Part shown: piece after piece, positions 1 to 6,370 of the stretch
Layout of the letters: each line of letters starts with the position of its first letter
Numbering within the stretch: position 1 is the stretch's first letter
Assembly: GCA_900544655.1 (NCBI GenBank)
Contig: UQWE01000013.1
Location: forward strand, 1-18,825
Direction: 5' to 3'
DNA from: an uncultured Coriobacteriaceae bacterium
GTDB lineage: Bacteria > Actinomycetota > Coriobacteriia > Coriobacteriales > Atopobiaceae
Length of the DNA: 18,825 bases
The notes under the pieces: model-generated
What the model saw: the letters and a program-made list of their open reading frames with translations, nothing else
What the model was told of the DNA's origin: nothing
Databases searched by the model: none
Program-made: the position numbers and the translations under genes

Positions 1-149
1 GGAGCCGCGGCGGGAATCGAGAAGAGCTGCTCGGTCACGGGCGTAACGGGCTTCGTGGCCACGGGCTGCGCGCCGGCGCCCTGCGCTCCCATGACAAAGC
101 TAGGCAACGTCAGGTCGCGGGCGCTTCTCTTGGCTGGTCCTTGCGTCAT
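1..149 (-). CDS. N-terminal fragment of an unidentified protein
   Basis: An open frame runs leftward off the window edge from an ATG at 147-149 and gives 49 residues beginning MTQGPAKRSARD. An AGGGAG Shine-Dalgarno sequence sits 6 to 7 bases upstream of the ATG, and third codon positions are mostly G or C, as in the neighbouring genes. The visible part is rich in Ala, Pro, Gly and Thr, with no membrane segment and no motif I recognise, so it may be a disordered N-terminal tail. It diverges from the dehydrogenase at 345. The function cannot be told from this fragment. Confidence 0.55.
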   Translation of the reverse strand, partial: MTQGPAKRSARDLTLPSFVMGAQGAGAQPVATKPVTPVTEQLFSIPAAA

Positions 150-290
150 ACGTGGTCTCCCTGGTCATGTGCGCGGAAACCCGATGGCGAGACCGGGGCG
201 AAGACCCCAGCCGCGAAGCCAGAACGAACCGCGTCGCGAGATTAATCGTTCCTAGTCTAACCGCGACCGCGGACAGAAACTCAAAGCGCC

Positions 291-296
291 TAGAAT
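291..296 (+). promoter_or_regulatory. Possible -10 box (TAGAAT) for the dehydrogenase gene
   Basis: TAGAAT matches the TATAAT consensus at five of six positions and lies 48 bases before the ATG at 345. No good -35 box is visible 16 to 18 bases upstream, so the call rests on the -10 box and its position in the divergent gap 150-344. The same gap holds a small GGGG/CCCC hairpin at 195-208. Confidence 0.35.
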
Positions 297-344
297 GGAC
301 AGATACTGACTAATCCCGCATCTCTTTGCGACGAAAGGAACGCT

Positions 345-1355
345 ATGCCCAGGCATCGAGTCCTCTACTACGCCCTCCCCGAACACCTCGACTTTGGACA
401 CAAGGTCCTTTCCCAGAAGCCCTACGCCGACGCCATCGACCTCGTCGGTTGCGTTCACGCGCCCTACTGCTCCCCCACCGCCGAGGAGCTTGACGGCATG
501 GAAGCCGTCATCGGCGAGTTCATGCCCGTCGACACCGAGTGCGCGGCGCGCATGGAAGCCGCCGGCGTGAAGCTCGTCGCAAGCATGTCCATCGGCACCA
601 ATCACATGGACCTCGCCGCCCTCCGCGAACGCGGCGTCACAGTCACGAACTGCCCCGGCTACTGCGCCGAAGACGTGGCGACGCATGCCCTCGGCCTCAC
701 GCTCGACCTCTTCCGCAAAATCACGTTCCAGAACCGCTCCATGCTCGGGGGTGGCTGGGACCCCGTGGAGGGCTACCCCACCACGCGCGTCTCGAGAAAG
801 ACCCTGGGTCTCGTGTTCTTTGGACACATCGCGCAGTCGCTCGCCCCCATGGCCCGCGGTCTGGGCATGCACGTCGTCGCATGGGCGCCCACGAAGAGCG
901 CCGAGACGCTCGCGGAGTTTGGCGTCGAAAAGGCCGAGACGCTCGACGACCTCCTCGTTCAGTCCGACGTCGTGAGCCTCCACTGCCCGCTCATCCCCGA
1001 GACGGAGGGGCTTATCGGCAAGCGCGAGCTCGCCCTCATGAAGCCGAGCGCGTATCTCATCAACACCGCCCGAGGTGAGGTCGTGGACGAAGACGCGCTC
1101 GTGGCGGCACTGGATGAGAGCATCGCCAGCGACGGAGAGTGCGGCATCACGGCAGCGGGGCTCGACACCCTCGCAGGCGAGAACGACGGCACGGATAACC
1201 TCAACCGCCGGCTCATCGAGCACCCACGCTGCGTGACGACGCCGCACTCGGCCTACCTCTCGCGCGAGAGCACCCTCGCACTCGCGGGCATGTCACTCGA
1301 CTCCTGCGCCGAGATTTTGATTGAGGGCCGCACGCCCACCAACGCCGTGAACTAG
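345..1355 (+). CDS. D-isomer-specific 2-hydroxyacid dehydrogenase family protein
   Basis: This 336-residue protein has the length and layout of the D-2-hydroxyacid dehydrogenase family, which interconverts 2-oxoacids and D-2-hydroxyacids using NAD(P)(H). An AAAGGA Shine-Dalgarno sequence precedes the ATG by 4 to 5 bases. The catalytic triad is present: Arg243 in NTARGEVVD, Glu279 in LAGEN and His301 in TTPHSAY. The Rossmann region (about 105-295) is unusual. The glycine motif, normally GxGxxG, reads FFGHIA at 158-163, and the acidic residue expected at the end of the second strand is Ala181 (VVAWAP). A short insertion (about 258-268) lengthens the Arg-Glu spacing. Substrate and cofactor cannot be inferred, and the protein may bind the cofactor differently or weakly. 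It appears to be transcribed alone. Confidence 0.88.
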   Translation: MPRHRVLYYALPEHLDFGHKVLSQKPYADAIDLVGCVHAPYCSPTAEELDGMEAVIGEFMPVDTECAARMEAAGVKLVASMSIGTNHMDLAALRERGVTVTNCPGYCAEDVATHALGLTLDLFRKITFQNRSMLGGGWDPVEGYPTTRVSRKTLGLVFFGHIAQSLAPMARGLGMHVVAWAPTKSAETLAEFGVEKAETLDDLLVQSDVVSLHCPLIPETEGLIGKRELALMKPSAYLINTARGEVVDEDALVAALDESIASDGECGITAAGLDTLAGENDGTDNLNRRLIEHPRCVTTPHSAYLSRESTLALAGMSLDSCAEILIEGRTPTNAVN

Positions 1356-1361
1356 AACTCA

Positions 1362-1381
1362 GCGCAGGCCCGCGCCTTTTT
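1362..1381 (+). terminator. Weak rho-independent terminator after the dehydrogenase
   Basis: A GCGC/GCGC stem with a six-base loop (1362-1375) is followed by C and TTTTT (1377-1381), six bases after the stop codon. The stem is only four base pairs, so efficiency is doubtful. Confidence 0.45.
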
Positions 1382-1462
1382 CGTCGCGGCTCCACGACCA
1401 GCCACTCCGCCTCTGCATCGTGGCGGAAAGAATTGCCGAGCCTTACGCGTGACCCAATTGGA

Positions 1463-1506
1463 CTTCAAAACAAAGGCCAACCCGGGACCTGTCGCCCGGG
1501 CCGGCC
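1463..1506 (-). terminator. Rho-independent terminator of the zinc-ribbon gene
   Basis: Read on the minus strand, GGCCGGCCCGGG (1506-1495) pairs with CCCGGGTTGGCC (1486-1475) through 12 pairs, two of them G-U, around an eight-base loop. TTTGTTTTGAAG follows (1474-1463). It lies 29 bases past the stop codon at 1536. The wobble pairs and T-run exist only on this strand, which fixes the direction. Confidence 0.85.
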
Positions 1507-1535
1507 TATTTAGAGCTACTTGCGAACAGCGCCTA

Positions 1536-2114
1536 TTACTTCTTCAGCATCGACAGGACTCCGCCAACGGCGACGGCGGCACCAGAGAGAACGAAGAGGT
1601 TAAAGGCAATCTCCATGGCAAAGAAGCCATAGCCCTGGTCATCGACCTGACCCTTCCAAGCGAAGATGAAGCCAAGAAGGACCACGGCGACAACGATGCG
1701 AGCAATCGCGCCAGACTTGCCCTTCACAAGAAGGGAAACGACAAGCGCGATGACCGGAATAACGAGGAACAGGATGTTTGCGGCCTCGCCGTCCATGCTC
1801 ATACCATAGACCGTGGTGCCGAAGGTCATCTGCATGGCACTCAACGTGGTGGTGGAGCCAAAGACGCTCAGCGAGATGATGGGCATGAAGAACGCCACGA
1901 TGCCCACGATGGCAGCGACGACGGATACGAGCATACCGAGGTCGTTCGCCGCAAGGCCCGAAACGGCGGCGCCGGGCTTGATGGGCTGGACGGGCGGAAC
2001 ATAGCCAGTCTGAGGAGCGGCGGCAGGGGCGGGAGCGTCGCCGAGCTGAGAGCCGCAGCTCGCGCAGAACCTAGAGCCGTCAGGGAGCTGAGCTCCGCAC
2101 TTAGGACAAAACAT
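1536..2114 (-). CDS. Zinc-ribbon domain-containing membrane protein
   Basis: This 192-residue protein starts with a double-CXXC zinc ribbon (Cys3-Cys6 and Cys17-Cys20, in FCPKCG and FCASCG). A Pro/Ala-rich linker of about 30 residues and four hydrophobic segments follow (about 59-85, 114-131, 136-152 and 163-190). The frame is open for 14 more codons upstream, but AAGGAGGG (2126-2119) lies just before the ATG at 2114-2112, so I start there. Proteins of this design are common in Gram-positive bacteria and mostly uncharacterised. The ribbon should be cytoplasmic and could bind zinc or a partner, which is inference. The gene lies 75 bases downstream of uppP on the same strand. It may share its transcript or use its own promoter near 2148, and it ends at a strong terminator. 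Confidence 0.85.
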   Translation of the reverse strand: MFCPKCGAQLPDGSRFCASCGSQLGDAPAPAAAPQTGYVPPVQPIKPGAAVSGLAANDLGMLVSVVAAIVGIVAFFMPIISLSVFGSTTTLSAMQMTFGTTVYGMSMDGEAANILFLVIPVIALVVSLLVKGKSGAIARIVVAVVLLGFIFAWKGQVDDQGYGFFAMEIAFNLFVLSGAAVAVGGVLSMLKK

Positions 2115-2118
2115 GGGA

Positions 2119-2126
2119 CCCTCCTT
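2119..2126 (-). promoter_or_regulatory. Shine-Dalgarno site deciding the start of the zinc-ribbon gene
   Basis: Minus-strand AAGGAGGG is a near-perfect ribosome binding site four to five bases before the ATG at 2114. It would lie inside the coding sequence if the upstream ATGs at 2156 or 2132 were used. Confidence 0.8.
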
Positions 2127-2147
2127 GGTCATCGGAGTATTGGCCCC

Positions 2148-2153
2148 AGTATA
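2148..2153 (-). promoter_or_regulatory. Possible -10 box (TATACT) before the zinc-ribbon gene
   Basis: Minus-strand TATACT lies 33 bases upstream of the start codon in the 75-bp gap after uppP. It is flanked by imperfect inverted GGAGT/ACTCC arms. No convincing -35 box is seen. Confidence 0.35.
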
Positions 2154-2189
2154 CACTCCGACAAATTGCCACCCGCGAACACGCGACCC

Positions 2190-3134
2190 CTATGCCATGC
2201 CAAGCGCCGGAGCGATCACGAGGAAGAACGCGAGCACGACCACGCCAAGAACTATGCGATACCAGCCGAAGACCTTGAAGTCATGCTTGCGCACAAAGCC
2301 CGTAAGCCACTTGATCGCAACGAGCGACACCACGAACGCCACGACAAGGCCCACCAGCATGATCCCCCACTCGTTGGCGCTCATCGCGGCGCCCTTGAGC
2401 GCGAACTTGACGATCTTGAGCAAGCTCGCGCCGAACATGACGGGAATGGCGAGGAAGAACGTGAACTCCGCCGCCACGGCACGCGTGCAGCCAAACAGCA
2501 GGCCGCCGATGATCGTGGACCCCGAGCGCGACGTGCCCGGCACAAGCGAGAGGACCTGGAAGCAGCCGATGCCGATCGCCGTCTTGTACGTGACCTCATC
2601 GACACTCGTAATAGCACCGAAGTCGGAGTCCTTCTCGGCAAGTTCATCGGTCACGCCCAGGGCGAAGTGCGCGCCGTGAGGGCGCTCGGCAACCATCTCG
2701 GAACGAAGACGCGCGCGCCAGTTCTCGATCAGGATGAACGCGATGCCGTAGACGATGAGAGCACCGACAACCACATAGGAGTTGTGGAAGTGCTCGTCCA
2801 TGAAGTCATCGAGCGGCAGTCCGATGACTGCGGCGGGGATGCAACCCACGACGATCTTGCCCCAGAGGCTCCAAGTGGCACGACGACCCTCCTTGCCCTT
2901 GCTTGGGCTAAAGGGGTTGAGCTGGTGGAAGTACAGCACGCAGACGGAGAGAATCGCACCCAGCTGGATAACGACGAGGAACATGTTCCAGAACTCTTCG
3001 GTGACGTTCAGCTTCACGAACTCGTCGACCAGGATCATGTGACCGGTCGAGGAGATGGGCAACCACTCGGTGATGCCCTCGACCAGGCCGAGGAAGGCGG
3101 ATTTGAGCAGGTCGATGGGGTTCATGGAAATCAT
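2190..3134 (-). CDS. uppP: Undecaprenyl-diphosphatase UppP (BacA family)
   Basis: UppP is an integral membrane enzyme that dephosphorylates undecaprenyl pyrophosphate to the monophosphate, recycling the lipid carrier used for peptidoglycan and other envelope polymers. Loss or excess of the family changes bacitracin sensitivity. Both signature motifs are present: EGITEWLPISSTGH at 19-32 (Glu19, Glu23, Ser28/29, His32) and PGTSRSGSTI at 199-208, with the catalytic Arg203. At 314 residues it is about 40 longer than the E. coli enzyme. The extra length is mainly a charged, probably soluble loop at about 138-182 between membrane segments. AAAGG lies six bases before the first ATG (3134); the in-frame ATG at 3125 is too far from it. 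The preceding 460 bp are non-coding. The gene may be co-transcribed with the zinc-ribbon gene. Confidence 0.96.
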   Translation of the reverse strand: MISMNPIDLLKSAFLGLVEGITEWLPISSTGHMILVDEFVKLNVTEEFWNMFLVVIQLGAILSVCVLYFHQLNPFSPSKGKEGRRATWSLWGKIVVGCIPAAVIGLPLDDFMDEHFHNSYVVVGALIVYGIAFILIENWRARLRSEMVAERPHGAHFALGVTDELAEKDSDFGAITSVDEVTYKTAIGIGCFQVLSLVPGTSRSGSTIIGGLLFGCTRAVAAEFTFFLAIPVMFGASLLKIVKFALKGAAMSANEWGIMLVGLVVAFVVSLVAIKWLTGFVRKHDFKVFGWYRIVLGVVVLAFFLVIAPALGMA

Positions 3135-3594
3135 TCAGGACCTTTCGATTTGAGCGCGGCGGGATGCCGCGATTGGTCGCGTGGCTGCAGCTGGCACAAC
3201 TGGCATGCCGAAGCGGACGCGCGACGCCACCGAACGGGACGTCATCGCCGGGGTGGATGCCGCCGGAATGGCGCTGCCAAGGCGAGCGAGCAACCAGACG
3301 CGAATCGTCGGCGAGGCGGGAACTACGCCACTGATTATGATGCGCCGAACAAGCAAGGCGTCCATCGAACACCCGACGCAACAAACCCCACAGAACCAGA
3401 CGCAGCCGATTCGCCCGCGGAACCCAACGTGCAGAATTGCATACGGTCGCCGTCCACCGACGCATTCGCCCGCACGTCCACGAGCCGCTCGAGATTCCGC
3501 AACAGGGGTATACCTAGGACATGACCGGACGCGGAACACCCCTATGCCCGGCCGGGGCTCTCAGGGGACCCCACCCAGAGAAACGAGGTACGTC
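3135..3594. other. Non-coding divergent region between uppP and uspA (460 bp)
   Basis: No frame here has convincing coding character. A minus-strand frame of 134 codons ends directly against the uppP start, but its product is an Arg/Cys-rich jumble with no good ribosome site. Weak promoter hints are CATAAT on the minus strand (3339-3334) for uppP and GGTATACC (3507-3514) about 80 bases before uspA, the latter a perfect eight-base palindrome. Neither has a good -35 box. A long uppP leader is possible but unproven. Confidence 0.5.
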
Positions 3595-4044
3595 ATGGCA
3601 ACCCTCAACGACATTGGATACAAGAAGGTATTCGTCTCACTCGATGGTTCTGAACAGCAGGACAAGGTGCTCGGCCGTGCCATCGTCGTGGCAGCAAACA
3701 ACGGCGCAGAGCTATATATCGGCCACGTCATCGACTCCACGGTCCTCGAGACCGCTGGCGCCTTCCCGTCAGACCTCATTCCCGGCATGGACAAGGCATT
3801 CCGCGAGTCCATCGAGCCCCTCGTTACCGAGGCGAAGGCGAACGACCGCATCCCGAAGGTCGAGGTTCAGGTAAAGACCGGCCGCATCCGTGAGACCCTC
3901 AAGGAGGAACTACTCGACGTCATTAAGCCTGACCTCGTACTTTGCGGAGCACGCGGCCTATCGAGCATCAAGTACGCGCTTCTCGGCTCCATCTCGACGT
4001 TCCTGCTTCGCAACACCGGCTGCGACATCCTCGTCGTGAAGTAG
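3595..4044 (+). CDS. Universal stress protein, UspA family
   Basis: This 149-residue single-domain Usp protein is a small cytoplasmic alpha/beta protein that usually dimerises and is linked to stress survival. The ATP-binding signature G-x2-G-x9-G-S is intact (Gly118, Gly121, Gly131, Ser132), and Asp17 in the first strand (VSLDGS) is the usual adenine-pocket acid, so it probably belongs to the ATP-binding subgroup. The frame is open far upstream to 3181, but that part has no coding character. A GAGG site six bases before the ATG at 3595, and alignment of the first strand with the family, set the start. It is monocistronic, with a long hairpin after the stop. Confidence 0.93.
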   Translation: MATLNDIGYKKVFVSLDGSEQQDKVLGRAIVVAANNGAELYIGHVIDSTVLETAGAFPSDLIPGMDKAFRESIEPLVTEAKANDRIPKVEVQVKTGRIRETLKEELLDVIKPDLVLCGARGLSSIKYALLGSISTFLLRNTGCDILVVK

Positions 4045-4100
4045 CACCCGCTCCACGCAAACGCCTCACCTCACGGAACGTCAACTAGCAGGAATCACAC

Positions 4101-4146
4101 AAGCGTCGTCGATGAACATCCCATCGGCGGCGCTTGGTCCTATTTA
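4101..4146 (+). terminator. Hairpin after uspA, probable terminator
   Basis: AAGCGTCGTCGATG (4101-4114) pairs with CATCGGCGGCGCTT (4122-4135) through 14 pairs, two of them U-G, around a seven-base loop. Only a poor T-run follows (ggtcctattta), so termination may be partial. The wobble pairs occur in plus-strand RNA, which supports a role in the uspA transcript. It lies 56 bases past the stop. Confidence 0.6.
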
Positions 4147-4319
4147 GCTGGGGAATGTGTGAAGCGGGCCGGTAAAAGGTAGACTACTATCTGTATGTCC
4201 TTAGATTCGAGTACAACCTCGTCTCTCGGACACGGGCCATCCGGCGTCGCGCGCCGCCTTGTCCAACAATAAAAAGGGGCCGGAGCGCGTGCGGTCCTAA
4301 GACTGACCTCGGGAGTAGC
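4147..4319 (+). promoter_or_regulatory. Promoter and leader region of the coiled-coil/barrel gene
   Basis: TAGACT at 4180-4185, with GTGTGA 17 bases upstream (4157-4162), is a possible promoter and would leave a leader of about 130 bases. The leader contains GGACA (4228-4232) pairing with TGTCC (4260-4264) around an inner GGCG/CGCC, and a second small stem near 4276-4298. I looked for the c-di-AMP (ydaO-type) riboswitch, which often precedes actinobacterial wall-hydrolase genes, and do not see its conserved elements. Confidence 0.3.
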
Positions 4320-5363
4320 ATGAAGAAACGCAACATGAAGGCAAAGGCGGTTCTGGCCGTAGTGGCCAGTGTCGTCCTATCCACGTGCTGCGCCCTGGCA
4401 CTCCCCGCTCACATCGCCCTCGCCGCTTCAGTCGACGAGCTCCAGGCCAAGGTCGACGAGGCAGCCATGGCCTATGACGAGGCGACGGCCAAGGTCAACG
4501 AACTTCAAGCCAAGATCGACGAGTCGCAGGCAAAGATCGACGAGGTCACCGCCCTCCTCCCCGAGCAGCGCGACCGCGCCGCGGTGTCGATGAGCTCCAT
4601 CTACAAGATGCAGCAGGACACCCCGGGTCTCGTGAGTCTGCTCCTTTCTGCCAAGGATTTCTCGGATTTCCTCACGACCTACCAGTACATCAGCGCTATC
4701 CAGCGTTCCAACTCCGATGACCTCAACGACCTCGTCAGCACGGAGAACGAGCTCGCGAGCGCCCAGCAGGCGCTTGCCGCCGCCAAGGAAGAGGCTGACA
4801 ACCAGCAGCGTCAGGCGCAGGAGGCCATGAACCAGGCCCAGGCCGCGCTCGATCAGCTCAACGCCCAGATTTCCGCACAGGCAGCCGCCGAGGCAGCCGC
4901 TCGCGAGAACGCGAACACCCAACAGAATCAGACGCCCGAGACTGCCTCTAACAGCAACTCGAGCAACACCTCGAACGACAATTCCAACGCAGGCACCGAC
5001 ACTGGCAAGTCCGATCCGGGCGCAACCGACGGCTCCGAGGTCGAGACTGACGGCGAATGGATGATCGGCTATGCATCTGCCTACTCCGTCGCAGACAACA
5101 CCGGCGGCGATTCCACCGCCTCGGGCGACATCCTCACGGACGACTCCATGACCGTTGCCGTTCCGCTGAGCCAGAGCTATCTGCTTGGTCGTACCGTTCA
5201 GATCCGTTACGGCGGCAGGACCATCACCGCAACCGTGAACGACGTGGGCGGCTTCGCCCAGTACGGCCGCGTTCTCGACCTTGCGGGCGGTTGCTGGAAG
5301 GCCTTCGGCTGCTCGTCGCCCCATGAGTGGGGCGTTCGCGCCGTTCAGTACCGCTTCCTGTAG
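4320..5363 (+). CDS. Secreted coiled-coil protein with C-terminal RlpA/3D-like barrel domain
   Basis: This 347-residue protein is probably exported and acts on or near the cell wall. Residues 1-36 are a Sec signal peptide (KKR start, hydrophobic core, cleavage near ALAA-S). Residues 37-200 are a long Ala/Glu/Gln-rich coiled coil resembling the PcsB/CwlO N-terminal domain, including the SMSSIYKMQ and FSDFL stretches. Residues 200-247 are a low-complexity Asn/Ser/Thr linker. Residues 248-347 resemble a double-psi beta-barrel of the RlpA/3D type: ASAYS, TASG at 266-269, NDVGGF with Asp308, RVLDL with Asp320, and Cys325/Cys331 that could pair. Coiled coils of this kind are controlled by FtsEX in known systems, and the barrel suggests a lytic transglycosylase or glycan-binding role; both are inference. 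GGGAG lies four bases before the ATG. Confidence 0.85.
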   Translation: MKKRNMKAKAVLAVVASVVLSTCCALALPAHIALAASVDELQAKVDEAAMAYDEATAKVNELQAKIDESQAKIDEVTALLPEQRDRAAVSMSSIYKMQQDTPGLVSLLLSAKDFSDFLTTYQYISAIQRSNSDDLNDLVSTENELASAQQALAAAKEEADNQQRQAQEAMNQAQAALDQLNAQISAQAAAEAAARENANTQQNQTPETASNSNSSNTSNDNSNAGTDTGKSDPGATDGSEVETDGEWMIGYASAYSVADNTGGDSTASGDILTDDSMTVAVPLSQSYLLGRTVQIRYGGRTITATVNDVGGFAQYGRVLDLAGGCWKAFGCSSPHEWGVRAVQYRFL

Positions 5364-5372
5364 CATCGGCCG

Positions 5373-5390
5373 AAAAAGCCCAGCACGGCC
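5373..5390 (-). terminator. Weak terminator for the DMT transporter gene
   Basis: In the 45-bp convergent gap, minus-strand GGCC (5390-5387) can pair with GGCT (5380-5377) around a six-base loop, followed by a T-run (5377-5373). The stem is short, so this is tentative. Confidence 0.3.
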
Positions 5391-5408
5391 CCATCGCAAC
5401 CAAAGCCC

Positions 5409-6314
5409 TTACGCAGTGAGATACACCATCGTGATGATCATCGCGAAGCCAATGAGGTCCGTCGGCGAGAAGGTCGTGCCGAGCCACAGGACGGAGAAGA
5501 TCGTCGCGGAGATGGGCTCAGACGTACCGAGCATGTTCGCACGGAGCGGGCCCAGATCTTTCACGCCCTGCATGTAGAACGCGTATGCCAGGAAACTGCC
5601 TACGACGGAAATGGCAACGAGCGCCACAATGCCCGCGAAATCGAATGCCGGCACGTTCTCCCACGGGTGAATCAGGATGGCAAGGCCGCCGCCCGAGATG
5701 AGCATCGAGATGGCATTGACGACGGGACTGCCCCATTTCTCGAGAATCTTCGCCGGAACGGCAGAGTAAATGGCATAGGTCGTGGCGGCCGCAAAGCCCC
5801 AGAGCAAGCCATTGAGCGGCATGGCGAGCTTGCTGGGATCCCCTCCCGTGGCAAGCAGGAACGTGCCGCCAAGGGCAAGCGCGAGACCCAAGGATTCGCG
5901 GCGGCGCGGCAGACGCTTGGCAACCACGCAGGAGAAGATCATGAGCAGGACGAGCGAGAGCGCCTGGAGAACCGTAGCCGTCGCGGAGTTCGTGATCTTG
6001 ATCGTCATGATGTAGCTGAGAGAGTTAACCATCATGCAGAAGGCCGTCGCAAAGAACAGACTGATGCCGGAGGACCTGGGACTAGTCCTGACCGCCTCAC
6101 CAAGCTCGGCGAAGCACTCCCTCTCGCGCGGAGCGGCGAAGACATAGGCGAGGAACAGGAGCGATGCCGTGAGCTGGCGCACGCAGAGAAGCCACAGCGG
6201 AGTCACCCCATAGCCATCCATCAGGAACTTTGCGCATGTGCCGGAAAAGCCCCAGCATATACCGCCCAAAAGCGTGAGGAGAACGCCGCGCCTCACGTTG
6301 TTTGCCTTCGTCAT
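5409..6314 (-). CDS. EamA/DMT-superfamily transporter
   Basis: This 301-residue protein has ten predicted membrane helices arranged as two EamA repeats (about 10-140 and 155-300), the standard drug/metabolite transporter fold. The family exports or imports small molecules such as amino acids and other metabolites, and the substrate cannot be read from sequence. The first repeat opens with GGICWGFSG and the second with NGLLWGFAAA, the usual position of a conserved Trp/Gly. A small basic loop (VAKRLPRRRES) lies between the repeats, as expected on the cytoplasmic side. AGGG lies six bases before the ATG at 6314. It diverges from the M16C protease gene across only 56 bp and converges on the coiled-coil gene. 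Confidence 0.92.
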   Translation of the reverse strand: MTKANNVRRGVLLTLLGGICWGFSGTCAKFLMDGYGVTPLWLLCVRQLTASLLFLAYVFAAPRERECFAELGEAVRTSPRSSGISLFFATAFCMMVNSLSYIMTIKITNSATATVLQALSLVLLMIFSCVVAKRLPRRRESLGLALALGGTFLLATGGDPSKLAMPLNGLLWGFAAATTYAIYSAVPAKILEKWGSPVVNAISMLISGGGLAILIHPWENVPAFDFAGIVALVAISVVGSFLAYAFYMQGVKDLGPLRANMLGTSEPISATIFSVLWLGTTFSPTDLIGFAMIITMVYLTA

Positions 6315-6357
6315 TCGCTTCCCTTGCGTGATACAGTCAGTGCCAACAGCAACCTGT

Positions 6358-6363
6358 GAAAGG
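6358..6363 (+). promoter_or_regulatory. Shine-Dalgarno site deciding the protease start
   Basis: GAAAGG lies seven bases before the ATG at 6371. The in-frame GTG at 6356 overlaps this site and has no ribosome site of its own, so the longer version of the protein is unlikely. Confidence 0.75.
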
Positions 6364-6370
6364 TACCATC

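Noticed and set aside
252..1247. A 331-codon minus-strand frame
   Set aside because: It is antisense to the dehydrogenase, which has a ribosome site and catalytic motifs. It arises from high GC at third codon positions.
1449..3524. A 691-codon open frame on the plus strand
   Set aside because: It lies antisense to the zinc-ribbon gene and uppP, both firmly supported. Its Asp/Glu/Arg/His-rich product is what results from reading codons of hydrophobic residues backwards.
3135..3539. A 134-codon minus-strand frame ending directly at the uppP start
   Set aside because: The adjacency suggested translational coupling, but the product is an Arg/Cys-rich mixture with no domain and no proper ribosome site.
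3521..3594. Upstream extension of the UspA frame to 3181
   Set aside because: The added residues have no family similarity, and the ribosome site lies just before the ATG at 3595.
4147..4319. c-di-AMP (ydaO-type) riboswitch before the wall protein
   Set aside because: The conserved sequence blocks of that class are not present; only ordinary small stems are seen.
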